NCBI RefSeq assembly: GCF_003046185.1
Contig: NZ_PZZL01000007.1
Coordinates: 1 to 64,000, forward strand
DNA length: 64,000 nt
Direction of reading: 5' to 3'
Source of the DNA: Phreatobacter oligotrophus
GTDB taxonomy: Bacteria > Pseudomonadota > Alphaproteobacteria > Rhizobiales > Phreatobacteraceae
Shown here piece after piece: positions 26,603-35,761 of the stretch (its first letter is position 1; every line of letters starts with the position of its first letter). The notes beneath the pieces are model-generated. The model made no database searches and was not told the DNA's origin. It saw nothing but the letters and a program-made list of their open reading frames with translations. The position numbers were made by a program, and so were the translations under genes.

Positions 26603-27685
26603 TCAGCTCGACAGGCCGCCGGCCAGCGTCGGCAGGTCGAGCGGGCGGAAGCCGTAATGGCTCAGCCAGCGCACGTCGGCCTCGAAGAACTGGCGGAGGT
26701 CGTTGATGCCGTATTTCAGCATGGCGATGCGATCGATCCCCATGCCCCAGGCGAACCCCTGGTAGATGTCGGGATCGAGCCCGCAATTGCGGATGACGTT
26801 GGGATGGACCATCCCGCAGCCGAGGATCTCCAGCCAGTCCTCGCCTTCGCCGAAGCGCACCTCGCCGCCCTGGCGGTTGCACTGGATGTCCACCTCCATC
26901 GACGGTTCGGTGAAGGGGAAGAAGGAGGGGCGGAAGCGCATCTTCACGCTGTCGACCTCGAAGAAGGCCTTGCAGAACTCCTCGAGGATCCACTTGAGGT
27001 GGCCGATGTGGCTGCCCTTGTCGATGACCAGGCCCTCGACCTGGTGGAACATCGGCGTGTGGGTCTGGTCGCTGTCGCAGCGATAGGTGCGGCCCGGGCA
27101 GATGACGCGGATGGGCGGCTTCTTCGACAGCATGGTGCGGACCTGCACCGGCGAGGTGTGGGTGCGCAGCAGCAGGCGCTCGCCATCCGCCTTCGGGTTG
27201 AAGAAGAACGTGTCGTGCATCTCGCGGGCCGGATGGCCCTCGGGGAAGTTCAGCTTGGTGAAATTGTAGTCGTCCGTCTCGATATCCGGGCCTTCGGCGA
27301 TGGCGAAGCCCATATCGGCGAAGATGGCAGTGAGCTCATCCATCACCTGGCTGATCGGGTGGATGCGCCCCGCCTCGGTCGGGCTCTCGCGCACGGGCAG
27401 CGTCACGTCGATCGTCTCGGCGGCAAGCCGCGCATCGAGGGCCGCGGCCTTCAGCACGTCGCGCCGGGCGGTCAGCGCTTCCGTGACGCGGTCCTTCACC
27501 TGGTTGATGGCGGCGCCGGCGGTCTTGCGCTCCTCCGGGGCCATCTGGCCGAGGGTCGCGAGCAGGGCGGAGATCGAGCCCTTCTTGCCGAGGGCGGCGA
27601 CGCGCACCGCCTCCAGCGCGGCCTCGTCGGCGGATGCCGCGATCTGGGCCATCAGGTCGTTTTCGAGCGTGGAAAGATCGGTCAT
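26603..27685 (-). CDS. pheS: Phenylalanine-tRNA ligase alpha subunit
   Basis: PheS is the catalytic subunit of phenylalanyl-tRNA synthetase; 360 residues. The N-terminal coiled coil (residues about 1-85) is followed by the class II core with motif 2 ([19 protein letters not shown]) and motif 3 ([17 protein letters not shown]). The start at 27685 ([11 protein letters not shown]) is the normal family start; a longer frame upstream is not coding. It follows the Rieske oxygenase gene by 62 bp. Confidence 0.98.
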   Translation of the reverse strand: MTDLSTLENDLMAQIAASADEAALEAVRVAALGKKGSISALLATLGQMAPEERKTAGAAINQVKDRVTEALTARRDVLKAAALDARLAAETIDVTLPVRESPTEAGRIHPISQVMDELTAIFADMGFAIAEGPDIETDDYNFTKLNFPEGHPAREMHDTFFFNPKADGERLLLRTHTSPVQVRTMLSKKPPIRVICPGRTYRCDSDQTHTPMFHQVEGLVIDKGSHIGHLKWILEEFCKAFFEVDSVKMRFRPSFFPFTEPSMEVDIQCNRQGGEVRFGEGEDWLEILGCGMVHPNVIRNCGLDPDIYQGFAWGMGIDRIAMLKYGINDLRQFFEADVRWLSHYGFRPLDLPTLAGGLSS

Positions 27686-27747
27686 CGGGTCACACGGGCT
27701 ATCGGGCTGGTGTCGTTTGGCGGCTGGCGGGGGCGCGGTCAAGCGCC

Positions 27748-28806
27748 TCAGCTGCGCCAGCGGAGCGTCATCGGCTGGATGGGATTTTCGAAGGGCTTGC
27801 CGTCGGCCTGCGCCTTCACGAAGGCGTCCTTCACCCGCATCCACCAGCGCGCCTGGGTATCGGCATCGTTGATGAGCATGAGCTTGGGATCATGGACGAG
27901 GCCCTCGCGCTGGCGGATCACCACGACGCGGTCCTGGTCGAGGAAGACGCGCATGAGATGCTCGACCAGGGGCTTCGCCGCCGAGAGCCAGCCGGCGGAG
28001 ACCCAGAAGAACTGGTGCACCTCGGTCTCGCCCTCGTTGACGGGCGTGATGGCGGTGAGCCCTGTCGCCTGCATCTTCGAGCCGCGGATGTTCTCGATCC
28101 GAAGGCCCGGCAGCATGTAGCTGATCTCGGTGGTCACCGGGGTGCCGAGGATCTTGTAGGCGATGTTCTGGGGGGGAAGTTCGTGGCGCACCATCGACCA
28201 GCCGAGCTCGGAGGGCGCGAAGACCTTCTCCTTCGGCCGGAGCTTCTTGGCGCCCTTCTTGAACCACCAGGAGGTGTGGACATAGGCCGCGTGGGTCGGG
28301 TCCATGAGCCCGAAGGCGGCATGGTCCATCGAGCAGTGGAAGGGCAGCATGCAGTGGAAGCGCGGCGCCTCGCCCGCGTCGAAATCGGGCATCAGCGGCG
28401 GCGCGGGATAGCCCGCCTCGGCCGGCGTCTCGCCGGCGCGCGGCACGAAGACCCAGACGAGGCCCTGGCTCTCGACGCAGGGGTAGGAGGGCGTGCAGAT
28501 CTTCGAGAGGTCCATCTGCTGGCCCTCGCGCAGCGACGGGATCTCCACGCAGGTGCCCGTCTTGTCGAAGCGCCAGCCGTGGTAGCAGCACTGGACAGAG
28601 GTGCCGTCGAAGGTGCCATAGCGCAGCGGAATGCCGCGATGCGGGCAGGCATCGCGCAGCGCGAAGACCTCGCCCGAGGCGGTGCGGCCGAACAGCATCG
28701 GCTCGCCGAGCAGCGTCTTCGCCGTCATCGCGCCGGCTTTGAGGTCGCGGCCCGGCAGCGCCACGTACCAGAGCCCCTTGATGATCTCGGCCGTCAGTCC
28801 CTGCAT
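27748..28806 (-). CDS. Rieske-type ring-hydroxylating oxygenase
   Basis: This 352-residue oxygenase alpha subunit has a Rieske centre with CPHRG and CCYHGW (two Cys and two His ligands to the [2Fe-2S] cluster) in the first third. Its mononuclear iron site is in the segment [20 protein letters not shown] (two His plus a carboxylate). Such enzymes hydroxylate or demethylate aromatic or lipid-like substrates with a separate reductase, which is not nearby. The start at 28806 has GAGGA just upstream. It is placed between rplT and pheS, which are neighbours in most bacteria, on the same strand. The substrate is unknown. Confidence 0.88.
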   Translation of the reverse strand: MQGLTAEIIKGLWYVALPGRDLKAGAMTAKTLLGEPMLFGRTASGEVFALRDACPHRGIPLRYGTFDGTSVQCCYHGWRFDKTGTCVEIPSLREGQQMDLSKICTPSYPCVESQGLVWVFVPRAGETPAEAGYPAPPLMPDFDAGEAPRFHCMLPFHCSMDHAAFGLMDPTHAAYVHTSWWFKKGAKKLRPKEKVFAPSELGWSMVRHELPPQNIAYKILGTPVTTEISYMLPGLRIENIRGSKMQATGLTAITPVNEGETEVHQFFWVSAGWLSAAKPLVEHLMRVFLDQDRVVVIRQREGLVHDPKLMLINDADTQARWWMRVKDAFVKAQADGKPFENPIQPMTLRWRS

Positions 28807-28852
28807 GTCCTCACCGTGCGCACGAAAGCGTCGCTTCAGTCCGTGAAAGGAC

Positions 28853-28892
28853 AAAGCCCGCGCCACCCCCCGGGGAGGGTCGCGCGGGCTTT
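28853..28892 (-). terminator. Terminator of rpmI-rplT
   Basis: An 11-bp perfect stem, AAAGCCCGCGC (28853-28863) with GCGCGGGCTTT (28882-28892), lies 25 bp beyond the rplT stop. The loop holds CCCCCCGGGG. It separates the ribosomal protein genes from the Rieske gene that starts 47 bp further on. Confidence 0.8.
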
Positions 28893-28917
28893 GATGTCGT
28901 GATCCCCGAGAGGAGGA

Positions 28918-29283
28918 TCAGGCGTTCGCCGGCAGCGATCCCTTGGCCTTTTCGACCAGGGCCGCAAAACCCTCCGGCGCCGTGATGGCGAGGTCGGAGA
29001 GGACCTTGCGGTCGACGGCGATGCCGGCGCCGATGAGGCCGGCGATGAAGCGCGAATAGGTCAGGCCGTGCTCGCGGACAGCAGCGTTGATGCGCTGGAT
29101 CCACAGGGCGCGGTAGTTGCGCTTCTTGTTGCGACGGTCACGCGTCGCGTACTGCATCGACTTGTCGACGGCAGCCTTTGCGGCGCGGATGGTGTTCTTG
29201 CGGCGACCCCGGAAGCCGGAGGCGGCCTTCAGGACCTTCTTATGCTTGGCGTGGGACGTGACGCCCCTTTTGACGCGGGCCAT
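28918..29283 (-). CDS. rplT: Ribosomal protein L20
   Basis: L20 binds 23S rRNA early in large-subunit assembly and represses its own operon in bacteria studied. The 121-residue sequence starts [18 protein letters not shown] and has the typical core [21 protein letters not shown]. It follows rpmI by 49 bp, and the pair ends in a strong terminator. Confidence 0.99.
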   Translation of the reverse strand: MARVKRGVTSHAKHKKVLKAASGFRGRRKNTIRAAKAAVDKSMQYATRDRRNKKRNYRALWIQRINAAVREHGLTYSRFIAGLIGAGIAVDRKVLSDLAITAPEGFAALVEKAKGSLPANA

Positions 29284-29332
29284 GGCTGATCTCTCTTACA
29301 ATCTCGTGGAGGTTCTTCGCGAAACGGGTCGA

Positions 29333-29533
29333 TCAGCCGTTCGGCAGGAAGTACCGCTTGACGTTGTAGGCATCGGTCTCGAACAGGGCAGTGGTGCCGC
29401 GATGCTCGCGGATTTGCTTGTTGGACCGCTTGATCATGCCGTGGCGCTTGCCGGACTGGGTGTACATCACCTTGCCGGTCGCCGTGATCTTGAAGCGCTT
29501 TTTGGCGCCCGACTTCGTCTTCATCTTGGGCAT
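29333..29533 (-). CDS. rpmI: Ribosomal protein L35
   Basis: L35 is a 66-residue large-subunit protein ([21 protein letters not shown]-terminus [18 protein letters not shown]). The true start is the ATG at 29533 with GAGAG upstream; the longer frame is leader sequence. infC is not next to it. A 130-nt leader from the promoter at 29670 could carry an L20 autoregulatory site. Confidence 0.98.
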   Translation of the reverse strand: MPKMKTKSGAKKRFKITATGKVMYTQSGKRHGMIKRSNKQIREHRGTTALFETDAYNVKRYFLPNG

Positions 29534-29669
29534 TTGGCTCTCTTGTATCGTTGCGAGGCGCCTTAGCCTTCCCCTTGGCAGGGAGGGCCAACACCTCTGA
29601 AGGCTCGAGAATGAGCTTTCGGGATCGCCACGGCAGCCCTTGATCAGCCGGGCGATCCGAAGAGCCGGG

Positions 29670-29698
29670 CCTATACAGGAGAAGGGCGGGCGAAACAA
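29670..29698 (-). promoter_or_regulatory. Promoter of rpmI-rplT
   Basis: On the minus strand, TTGTTT (29698-29693) and TATAGG (29675-29670) are 17 bp apart, a good sigma-70-type layout. It predicts a leader of about 130 nt before rpmI. No other gene intervenes. Confidence 0.6.
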
Positions 29699-29710
29699 GA
29701 GGTGGGGCGT

Positions 29711-30028
29711 TCAGCGCCTCGGCACGGCCCCGATGCGGACCGGAACGAGCGCCGCCGGACGTCCCGTGCCGCCGCCGCGGCCATCCTCGTGGTCCTTCGG
29801 CAGGAGCATGATCGCCACGCCCATCTGAACGCTGGCGAAGGTGAGGCCGAGGAAGGCGGTCAGCACGCCGAGCGCCAGCGGCGCGACGGAGGAGCGGCCG
29901 ACCAGCGAGCCGAAGCCGCCAATGTCGAAGCCGACGAGGGCCATGACGAAGAGCCCGGCAATGGCAAAGCCGATCGCCGCATGGACGAGGAGGAACCTCA
30001 GCAGCTTCGGTAGCACTGACATCGACAT
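29711..30028 (-). CDS. Small membrane protein of unknown function
   Basis: This 105-residue protein has about three hydrophobic stretches (LLVHAAIGFAIAGLFVMALV; SVAPLALGVLTAFLGLTFAS; MGVAIMLL) and a polar Gly/Arg-rich tail. GGAGG lies five bases before the ATG at 30028. No family is recognised; small proteins of this kind are found beside core genes in related bacteria. It lies just upstream of the rpmI-rplT promoter on the same strand. Confidence 0.7.
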   Translation of the reverse strand: MSMSVLPKLLRFLLVHAAIGFAIAGLFVMALVGFDIGGFGSLVGRSSVAPLALGVLTAFLGLTFASVQMGVAIMLLPKDHEDGRGGGTGRPAALVPVRIGAVPRR

Positions 30029-30193
30029 GGCTGCCTCCGGGCGTTCAGGGCCATGACCCCATGACGACCAAACCGGGCGACCGGATCACTGTTCCCATCA
30101 AGCAGGACCGCTTCAAGCCGCGACAGGCCATCCCCTCTTGCCATCAAAGGGCGACCCATCGAATGGTGGCGCCCCCAAGAAGGAGGAACACCC

Positions 30194-30499
30194 ATGGCCA
30201 AGGGCTACTGGATCGCCCGCGTCGATGTCCACGACACGGAATCCTACAAGAACTACGTCGCCAAGAACGGCATCGCCTTCGCCAAGTTCGGCGGCCGCTT
30301 CGTCGTGCGCGGCGGCAAGTTCGAGACGCTGGTCGGCACGAGCCGCTCGCGCAACGTCGTCATCGAGTTTCCGAGCTACGAACAGGCGGTCGCCTGCTGG
30401 CACTCCCCGGAATACCAGGCCGCCCGCGCCGAGCAGAAGGGCGGTGCCGAGATGGATGCCATCGTCATCGAGGGCTACGACGGGCCGCAGCCCGGCTGA
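30194..30499 (+). CDS. DUF1330 domain protein
   Basis: This 101-residue protein has the DUF1330 dimeric alpha-beta barrel fold: MAKGYWIARVDVHDTESYKNYV at the start, then GRFVVRGGKFETLVG and FPSYEQAVACWHSPEYQ. The family is widespread with no settled function. A strong AAGGAGGA ribosome-binding site precedes the ATG. It is monocistronic and followed by a palindromic repeat. Confidence 0.92.
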   Translation: MAKGYWIARVDVHDTESYKNYVAKNGIAFAKFGGRFVVRGGKFETLVGTSRSRNVVIEFPSYEQAVACWHSPEYQAARAEQKGGAEMDAIVIEGYDGPQPG

Positions 30500-30520
30500 T
30501 CGCGCGCCACAGCCGCCACA

Positions 30521-30612
30521 CCGTCATGGCCGGGCTTCCCGGCCATCCACGACGTGAACACCGCCGTCTGAAGCAAAGTCGTGGATGCCCGGCACAGGGC
30601 CGGGCATGACGG
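30521..30612. repeat. Long extragenic palindrome
   Basis: CCGTCATGGCCGGGCTTCC... (30521-30553) is inverted as GTCGTGGATGCCCGGCACA...GGGCATGACGG (30578-30612). The arms GTCATG-CCGGG and CATCCACGAC match with few differences, forming a 92-bp near palindrome. It lies between convergent genes (DUF1330 and ccr) and resembles a repeat common in Bradyrhizobium-like genomes. Confidence 0.8.
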
Positions 30613-30632
30613 CGATGGCGCCGGACGAAACC

Positions 30633-31910
30633 TCAGCCCCCCGTCGCCTCGATGACGTCATCGAGCGTGCGCAGGCCGGGCTTCGGCGAGTTGACCAGCA
30701 CCGCCATGTTGCCGGGCGCGTGCTTGTTGGCGAGCATCAGCGCATGGGCCGCCGGGATCTTGTCCCAGGGGAAGAGCTCGCTCATGCAGGGATCGACGCG
30801 CCGGTCCACGACGAACTGGTTGGCGGCGGCGGCCTGCTTCAGATGGGCGAAGTGCGAGCCCTGCACGCGCTTCTGCCGCATCCAGACATAGCGGGCGTCG
30901 AAGGTGATGTTGAAGCCGGAGGTGCCGGCGCAGAAGACGATCATGCCGCCGCGCTTGGCCACGAGGCAGGACACCGGGAAGGTCGCCTCGCCCGGATGCT
31001 CGAAGACAATGTCGACGTCCTTCTTGCCGGTGATGTCCCAGATCGCCTTCCCGAAGCGGCGGGCCTCCTTCAGCCAGGTGTTGTACTCGTCGGTGCCGAC
31101 GGTGGGCATCTGGCCCCAGCAGGCGAAGTCCTTGCGGTTGATGACGCCCTTGGCGCCCAGCTGCATGACATAGTCGCGCTTGGTCTCGTCCGAGATGATG
31201 CCGATGGCATTGGCGCCGGCCGCCGCGACGAGCTGCACGGCGAAGACGCCGAGACCGCCCGAGGCGCCCCAGACCAGCACGTTGTCGCCGGGCTTCAGCG
31301 TGTGCGGCGGGTGGCCGAAGAGCATGCGGTAGGTGGTGGCCAGCGTCAGCGTGTAGCAGGCGGCCTCTTCCCAGGGCAGGTGCTTGGGCTTTTCCATGAG
31401 CTGGCGCGACTGCACCCGGCAGAACTGGGCGAAGGCGCCGTCCGGCGTCTCGTAGCCCCAGATGCGCTGGCTGGTGGAGAACATCGGGTCGCCGCCGTTG
31501 CACTCCTCGTCGTCGCCGTCATCCTGGTTGCAGTGGACGATGACCTCGTCGCCGACCTTCCAGCGCTTCACCTTCGAGCCCACCGCCCAGACGACGCCGG
31601 CCGCGTCGGAGCCGGCGATATGGAAGGGATGCTTGTGGCCGTCGAGCGGCGAGATCGGCTGGCCGAGGCCCGCCCAGATGCCGTTGTAGTTGACGCCGCC
31701 GGCCATGACGTAGAGCAGGACCTCGTCCTCGCCGAGCTCCCAGGTCGGGACCACTTCCACCTTGAAGGACTGCTCCGGCGGTCCGTGGCGGTCCTTGCGG
31801 ATGGCCCAGGCGTACATCTGCGCCGGCACGTGGCCGAGCGGCGGGACCTCGCCGAACTCGTAGAGATCCTTCACGGGACGCGACTGGGGAGTGGGAGCAG
31901 CGGCTGCCAT
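30633..31910 (-). CDS. ccr: Crotonyl-CoA carboxylase/reductase
   Basis: Ccr carries out NADPH-dependent reductive carboxylation of crotonyl-CoA to ethylmalonyl-CoA, the key step of the ethylmalonyl-CoA pathway for acetyl-CoA assimilation. The 425-residue zinc-free medium-chain reductase has the cofactor motif VLVWGASGGLGVFAVQL and the family insert rich in acidic residues (HCNQDDGDDEECNGGDPM). FEHPGEATFPVSCLV and FCAGTSGFNITFDARYVWMR also match the Ccr group. The start at 31910 follows GAGGT. It is divergent from ecm, with a small membrane protein gene between. Confidence 0.96.
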   Translation of the reverse strand: MAAAAPTPQSRPVKDLYEFGEVPPLGHVPAQMYAWAIRKDRHGPPEQSFKVEVVPTWELGEDEVLLYVMAGGVNYNGIWAGLGQPISPLDGHKHPFHIAGSDAAGVVWAVGSKVKRWKVGDEVIVHCNQDDGDDEECNGGDPMFSTSQRIWGYETPDGAFAQFCRVQSRQLMEKPKHLPWEEAACYTLTLATTYRMLFGHPPHTLKPGDNVLVWGASGGLGVFAVQLVAAAGANAIGIISDETKRDYVMQLGAKGVINRKDFACWGQMPTVGTDEYNTWLKEARRFGKAIWDITGKKDVDIVFEHPGEATFPVSCLVAKRGGMIVFCAGTSGFNITFDARYVWMRQKRVQGSHFAHLKQAAAANQFVVDRRVDPCMSELFPWDKIPAAHALMLANKHAPGNMAVLVNSPKPGLRTLDDVIEATGG

Positions 31911-32200
31911 TGGTGTTACCTCGGGGTCGGGCGCCTTCTCTTCCGGGGCGCTTGGAGGGGCGAGTATGTGCAGTGCAGCATTCTTGCGCAAGTGCGAAAC
32001 ACCCTCGCGCCAAGGGGGCAAACTACCAACTTTCGGCGGAGGCGGCGACCTGCGGAGAAGACCGGAGAGCGGCAGCGCGGTGCAGATTTTACCGTTCCGG
32101 CCGGGACCCCGACGCCATCTGGCGCGTTGAGGCGAACGCAGCGGTACAGATGCGGCGCCGGAGGGGTGCCGCCCCGCTTCGCGTCCAAAGGACCGGATCC

Positions 32201-32455
32201 ATGCCCATCGAAAGCCTTTTCGTCCTCATCATCGTCGGCGCCGTCGCCGGCTGGCTCGCCGGCCTCATCGTCAAGGGCTTCGGCTTCGGCCTCATCGGCA
32301 ACATCGTCATCGGCATTCTCGGCGCGCTCATCGCCACCTGGCTCTTTCCCCGCCTCGGCGTGTCGCTCGGCAGCGGCCTTGTCTCGGCCATCATCAGCGC
32401 CACGCTCGGGGCGGTGATCCTGCTCGTCGTGGTGGGAGTGATCCGAAGGGCGTGA
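32201..32455 (+). CDS. GlsB/YeaQ/YmgE family membrane protein
   Basis: This 84-residue protein has three hydrophobic helices and the Gly-rich signature of the transglycosylase-associated family: [22 protein letters not shown] followed by [19 protein letters not shown]. Members are linked to stress responses but have no proven activity. It stands between the divergent ccr and ecm genes, about 290 bp from ccr. Confidence 0.92.
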   Translation: MPIESLFVLIIVGAVAGWLAGLIVKGFGFGLIGNIVIGILGALIATWLFPRLGVSLGSGLVSAIISATLGAVILLVVVGVIRRA

Positions 32456-32541
32456 CGGACCGTCGGAGCCCGCCTTTCGCTGCATTGCAATAATTCGCAG
32501 CCCGGACGAGAATAAGGGAAATAACCGCTCGGGAGGCGACA

Positions 32542-34518
32542 GTGCGCAGCAACGACAAGCGCGACAAACCCTGGCTGATCCGCACCTATGCGGGTCATTC
32601 CACGGCGGCCAAGTCGAACGCCCTCTACCGCACCAATCTCGCCAAGGGCCAGACGGGCCTCTCCGTCGCCTTCGACCTGCCGACCCAGACCGGCTACGAC
32701 GCCGACCATGTCCTCGCCCGCGGCGAGGTCGGCAAGGTCGGCGTGCCCGTCTCCCATCTCGGCGACATGCGGACGCTGTTCGACGGCATCCCGCTCGCCG
32801 AGATGAACACCTCCATGACCATCAATGCCTGCGCCGCATGGCTACTGGCGCTCTATGTGGCGGTGGCGGATGAAACCGGCGCACCGCGGGCCAAGCTTTC
32901 GGGAACGACGCAGAACGACATCCTGAAGGAATATCTCTCGCGCGGAACCTATGTGTTCCCGCCCGAGCCCTCGCTCCGGCTCACCAAGGACACGATCCTG
33001 TTCACGACGGCCGAGATGCCGAAGTGGAACCCGATGAACGTCTGCTCCTACCACCTGCAGGAGGCCGGGGCGACGCCGGTCCAGGAGCTTGCCTTCTCGC
33101 TGGCCAATGCCATCGCCATCCTCGACACGGTGAAAGCCTCCGGCGAGGTGCCCGAGGGCGGCTTCGGCGAGGTGGTGGGCCACATCTCCTTCTTCGTGAA
33201 CGCCGGCATGCGGTTCGTCACCGAGATGTGCAAGATGCGCGCCTTCGTCGAGCTCTGGGAGGAGCTGGTCGAGACCCGCTATGGCGTCACCGACCCCAAG
33301 CACAAGCTCTTCCGCTACGGCGTGCAGGTGAACTCGCTCGGCCTCACCGAGCAGCAGCCCGAGAACAACGTCTACCGCATCCTTATCGAGGCGCTGGCGG
33401 TGACCATCTCCAAAAAGGCGCGCTGCCGCGCCCTGCAGCTGCCGGCCTGGAACGAGGCGCTCGGCCTGCCGCGCGCCTGGGACCAGCAATGGTCGCTGCG
33501 CCTGCAGCAAATCCTCGCCTATGAGACCGACCTGCTCGAATTCGGTGATCTCTTCGACGGCAACCCGGTCGTCGCTGCCAAGGTGGCTGAGCTCAAGGCC
33601 GAGGCCAGCGCCGAGATGCAGCGCATCGGCGAGATGGGCGGGGCGATTGCCGCCGTGCCCTACATGAAATCGAAGCTCGTCGAGAGCAACACGCGCCGGC
33701 TCGAATCCATCGAGAGCGGCGAACAGGTGGTGATCGGCGTCAACCGCTTCACCGAGACCGAACCCTCCCCGCTCACCACCGGCGAAGGCTCGATCATGGT
33801 CGTGGATCCCGCCGTCGAGGCTGCCCAGGTCGAGAGTCTCAAGGCCTGGCGCGCCGCCCGGGACGCCAAGGCCGTCGAGAAGGCGCTCGCCGACCTGCGC
33901 GCCGCCGCGCAGGAAGGCCGCAACGTCATGGAGCCCTCCATCGCCGCCGCAAAGGCCGGCGTCACCACCGGCGAATGGGGCCAGGTGCTGCGCGAGGTCT
34001 TCGGCGAGTACCGGGCCCCGACCGGTGTCGGCCGCGCCGCCCGCGCCGAGACCGGCGACCTTGCCCCCATCCGCGACGAGGTGGAGAAGGTCTCGCGTGC
34101 CCTCGGCCGCCGCCTGAAGTTCCTCGTCGGCAAACCGGGCCTCGACGGCCATTCCAACGGCGCCGAGCAGATCGCCGTGCGCGCCCGCGACTGCGGCATG
34201 GAGGTGGTCTACGAGGGCATCCGCCTGACCCCCGCCGAGATCGTCAACGCCGCGCTCGAGGAGGGCGTCCATGTCGTCGGCCTGTCGATCCTCTCCGGCA
34301 GCCACATCCCGCTCGTCACCGAGGTGATGGAGCGGATGCGCGCGGAAGGGCTGGACGACGTGCCGGTCATCGTCGGCGGCATCATCCCGCCCGAGGATGA
34401 GACGGTGCTGCGCGGCGCCGGCGTCGCGGCGGTCTATACGCCGAAGGACTTCCAGCTCAACGCCATCATGGCGGACATCGTCCGCATCGTCGGCGACGGA
34501 GCCAAGCAGGCAGCGTAA
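32542..34518 (+). CDS. ecm: Ethylmalonyl-CoA mutase (B12-dependent)
   Basis: This 658-residue single-chain mutase rearranges (2R)-ethylmalonyl-CoA to methylsuccinyl-CoA with adenosylcobalamin. The N-terminal barrel binds the CoA ester ([36 protein letters not shown]); the C-terminal B12 domain has [10 protein letters not shown] with the cobalt-ligating His at about residue 537 and [13 protein letters not shown]. The nearby ccr supports Ecm over methylmalonyl-CoA mutase, which is a close relative. The start is a GTG at 32542 with a strong GGGAGG seven bases upstream. Confidence 0.88.
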   Translation: MRSNDKRDKPWLIRTYAGHSTAAKSNALYRTNLAKGQTGLSVAFDLPTQTGYDADHVLARGEVGKVGVPVSHLGDMRTLFDGIPLAEMNTSMTINACAAWLLALYVAVADETGAPRAKLSGTTQNDILKEYLSRGTYVFPPEPSLRLTKDTILFTTAEMPKWNPMNVCSYHLQEAGATPVQELAFSLANAIAILDTVKASGEVPEGGFGEVVGHISFFVNAGMRFVTEMCKMRAFVELWEELVETRYGVTDPKHKLFRYGVQVNSLGLTEQQPENNVYRILIEALAVTISKKARCRALQLPAWNEALGLPRAWDQQWSLRLQQILAYETDLLEFGDLFDGNPVVAAKVAELKAEASAEMQRIGEMGGAIAAVPYMKSKLVESNTRRLESIESGEQVVIGVNRFTETEPSPLTTGEGSIMVVDPAVEAAQVESLKAWRAARDAKAVEKALADLRAAAQEGRNVMEPSIAAAKAGVTTGEWGQVLREVFGEYRAPTGVGRAARAETGDLAPIRDEVEKVSRALGRRLKFLVGKPGLDGHSNGAEQIAVRARDCGMEVVYEGIRLTPAEIVNAALEEGVHVVGLSILSGSHIPLVTEVMERMRAEGLDDVPVIVGGIIPPEDETVLRGAGVAAVYTPKDFQLNAIMADIVRIVGDGAKQAA

Positions 34519-34537
34519 GGCTTAGGCAGCGTGAGGC

Positions 34538-35119
34538 TCAGGCGACGGGGCCCAGCAGCGTCCCGGCCGCCTGATCCGCCGCCGCAAGGATCTCATCCGC
34601 GAGGGTTCCCGGCGGCACGGCGCGGGACAGGAGAAGGCCTCCCGCGCCCAGCACCAGGACCTGGATCGCCTGCGCCCGCCGCTCCTCAGGCGTCGCGCCC
34701 GGACAACCCTCGGCAAGCGTCGCGATGGCAGTGTCGAGGGCCGCGGCATAGTCGGCGCGCAGTTCCGCGCCACCGCGGGCGACATCCGCGCTGAGGCTCG
34801 GCAACAGGCAGCCCTCGGCGATCTGGTCGCGATGCGGCGCGGAGAGATATTGCCGCGCGAAGACCCTCGCCCAGCCCGTCCCTGCCGCCCGACAGCGGTC
34901 CATGCCCGCGCGCAACCGGACCAGCCCCGCATCGACCACCGCGGCGAAGACCGCCGCCTTCGAGGCGAAATGGGCATAGATCGCACCCGAGGTCTGCCCG
35001 GCTTCGCGGGCAAGCGCATCGATCCCGACCCCGGCCATGCCATCGACGCGGAACCGTCGACCGGCCGCCGTGACGATCACCGCCCGCGCCGCAGCCTTCT
35101 GCTCATCGGTCATCCGCAT
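34538..35119 (-). CDS. TetR-family repressor
   Basis: This 193-residue regulator has a TetR-type helix-turn-helix (residues about 10-55: AVIVTAAGRRFRVDGMAGVGIDALAREAGQTSGAIYAHFASKAAVF) and a helical ligand domain with a C-terminal region like TetR_C families. ATG at 35119 has GGAGG at good distance. It is divergent from a DUF4267-type membrane protein, with a near-perfect inverted repeat between them as its likely operator. The ligand is unknown. Confidence 0.93.
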   Translation of the reverse strand: MRMTDEQKAAARAVIVTAAGRRFRVDGMAGVGIDALAREAGQTSGAIYAHFASKAAVFAAVVDAGLVRLRAGMDRCRAAGTGWARVFARQYLSAPHRDQIAEGCLLPSLSADVARGGAELRADYAAALDTAIATLAEGCPGATPEERRAQAIQVLVLGAGGLLLSRAVPPGTLADEILAAADQAAGTLLGPVA

Positions 35120-35139
35120 GGCCAATCCTCCATCGAGAG

Positions 35140-35174
35140 CGATCGTTATCTTTTCTCTTGAAAGATAGCGATCG
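35140..35174. promoter_or_regulatory. Inverted-repeat operator of the TetR regulator
   Basis: CGATCGTTATCTTT (35140-35153) and AAAGATAGCGATCG (35161-35174) are 14-bp arms with one mismatch around a 7-bp spacer. The site lies 20 bp from the regulator start and about 40 bp from the divergent DUF4267-type gene, so binding would control both. It is AT-richer than its surroundings. Confidence 0.8.
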
Positions 35175-35215
35175 TTATTTATAGTGGTTCATGCCCCACG
35201 AGAGGAGACACCCCG

Positions 35216-35656
35216 ATGACCGACGCTCCCATGCCGTCAGCCCAGAGCCCGACCGCCCGCCCCTTCTGGCGCGAGCCGGCCCTCATCTTCGCCGCCCTGT
35301 CCGGCCTCGCCTTCGTCGTCCTGGGCCTGCGGGCCATGGCGATCCCCTTGACCACGTCGGGCGGCTTCGGCCTCCCCGCACTGGGCGTCACCGACGCGCT
35401 CTGGGTCCAGGTCTATGGCAGCCGCACCATGCTGCTCGGCATTCTCGCCATTACCTTCGCCGCGCTGGGCAATGTCGCGGCGCTGGGGCTGATGTTCGGC
35501 ATCGGCGCCACCCTGCCCTTCTTCGACATGGCGCTCATCATCGGCCAGACCGGTCCCGGGCCCATCCTCTTCCGCCACGCCGCCTATGTCGTCTGGCTGG
35601 GCCTTGGTGCCATCCTGCTCTGGCGCCTGCACCGGCGTCGGGTGACGGGCGCCTGA
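35216..35656 (+). CDS. DUF4267-type small membrane protein
   Basis: This 146-residue protein has about four membrane helices (LIFAALSGLAFVVLGLRAMAI; MLLGILAITFAALGNVAALGLM; AAYVVWLGLGAILLWRL), and its layout resembles DUF4267 proteins. AGAGGAGA precedes the ATG. It is probably repressed by the divergent TetR protein through the shared operator; such pairs often respond to a toxic small molecule. The family assignment is from pattern only. Confidence 0.65.
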   Translation: MTDAPMPSAQSPTARPFWREPALIFAALSGLAFVVLGLRAMAIPLTTSGGFGLPALGVTDALWVQVYGSRTMLLGILAITFAALGNVAALGLMFGIGATLPFFDMALIIGQTGPGPILFRHAAYVVWLGLGAILLWRLHRRRVTGA

Positions 35657-35761
35657 TCCGGAACGGCGGGCCTAGCGCCCGCCGATGCGCCCCGACGGAG
35701 GGCTGACTCGACCGCAAGCGCCCGGTGGAGTAGCAAAACGGCCCCCGTGAGAGTGCCCGCC

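Noticed and set aside
24097-26706. An 869-codon plus-strand open frame opposite pheT
   Set aside because: It is antisense to a full-length, well-conserved pheT and is rich in Ala, Gly, Asp and His, as expected when a GC-rich gene is read on the wrong strand.
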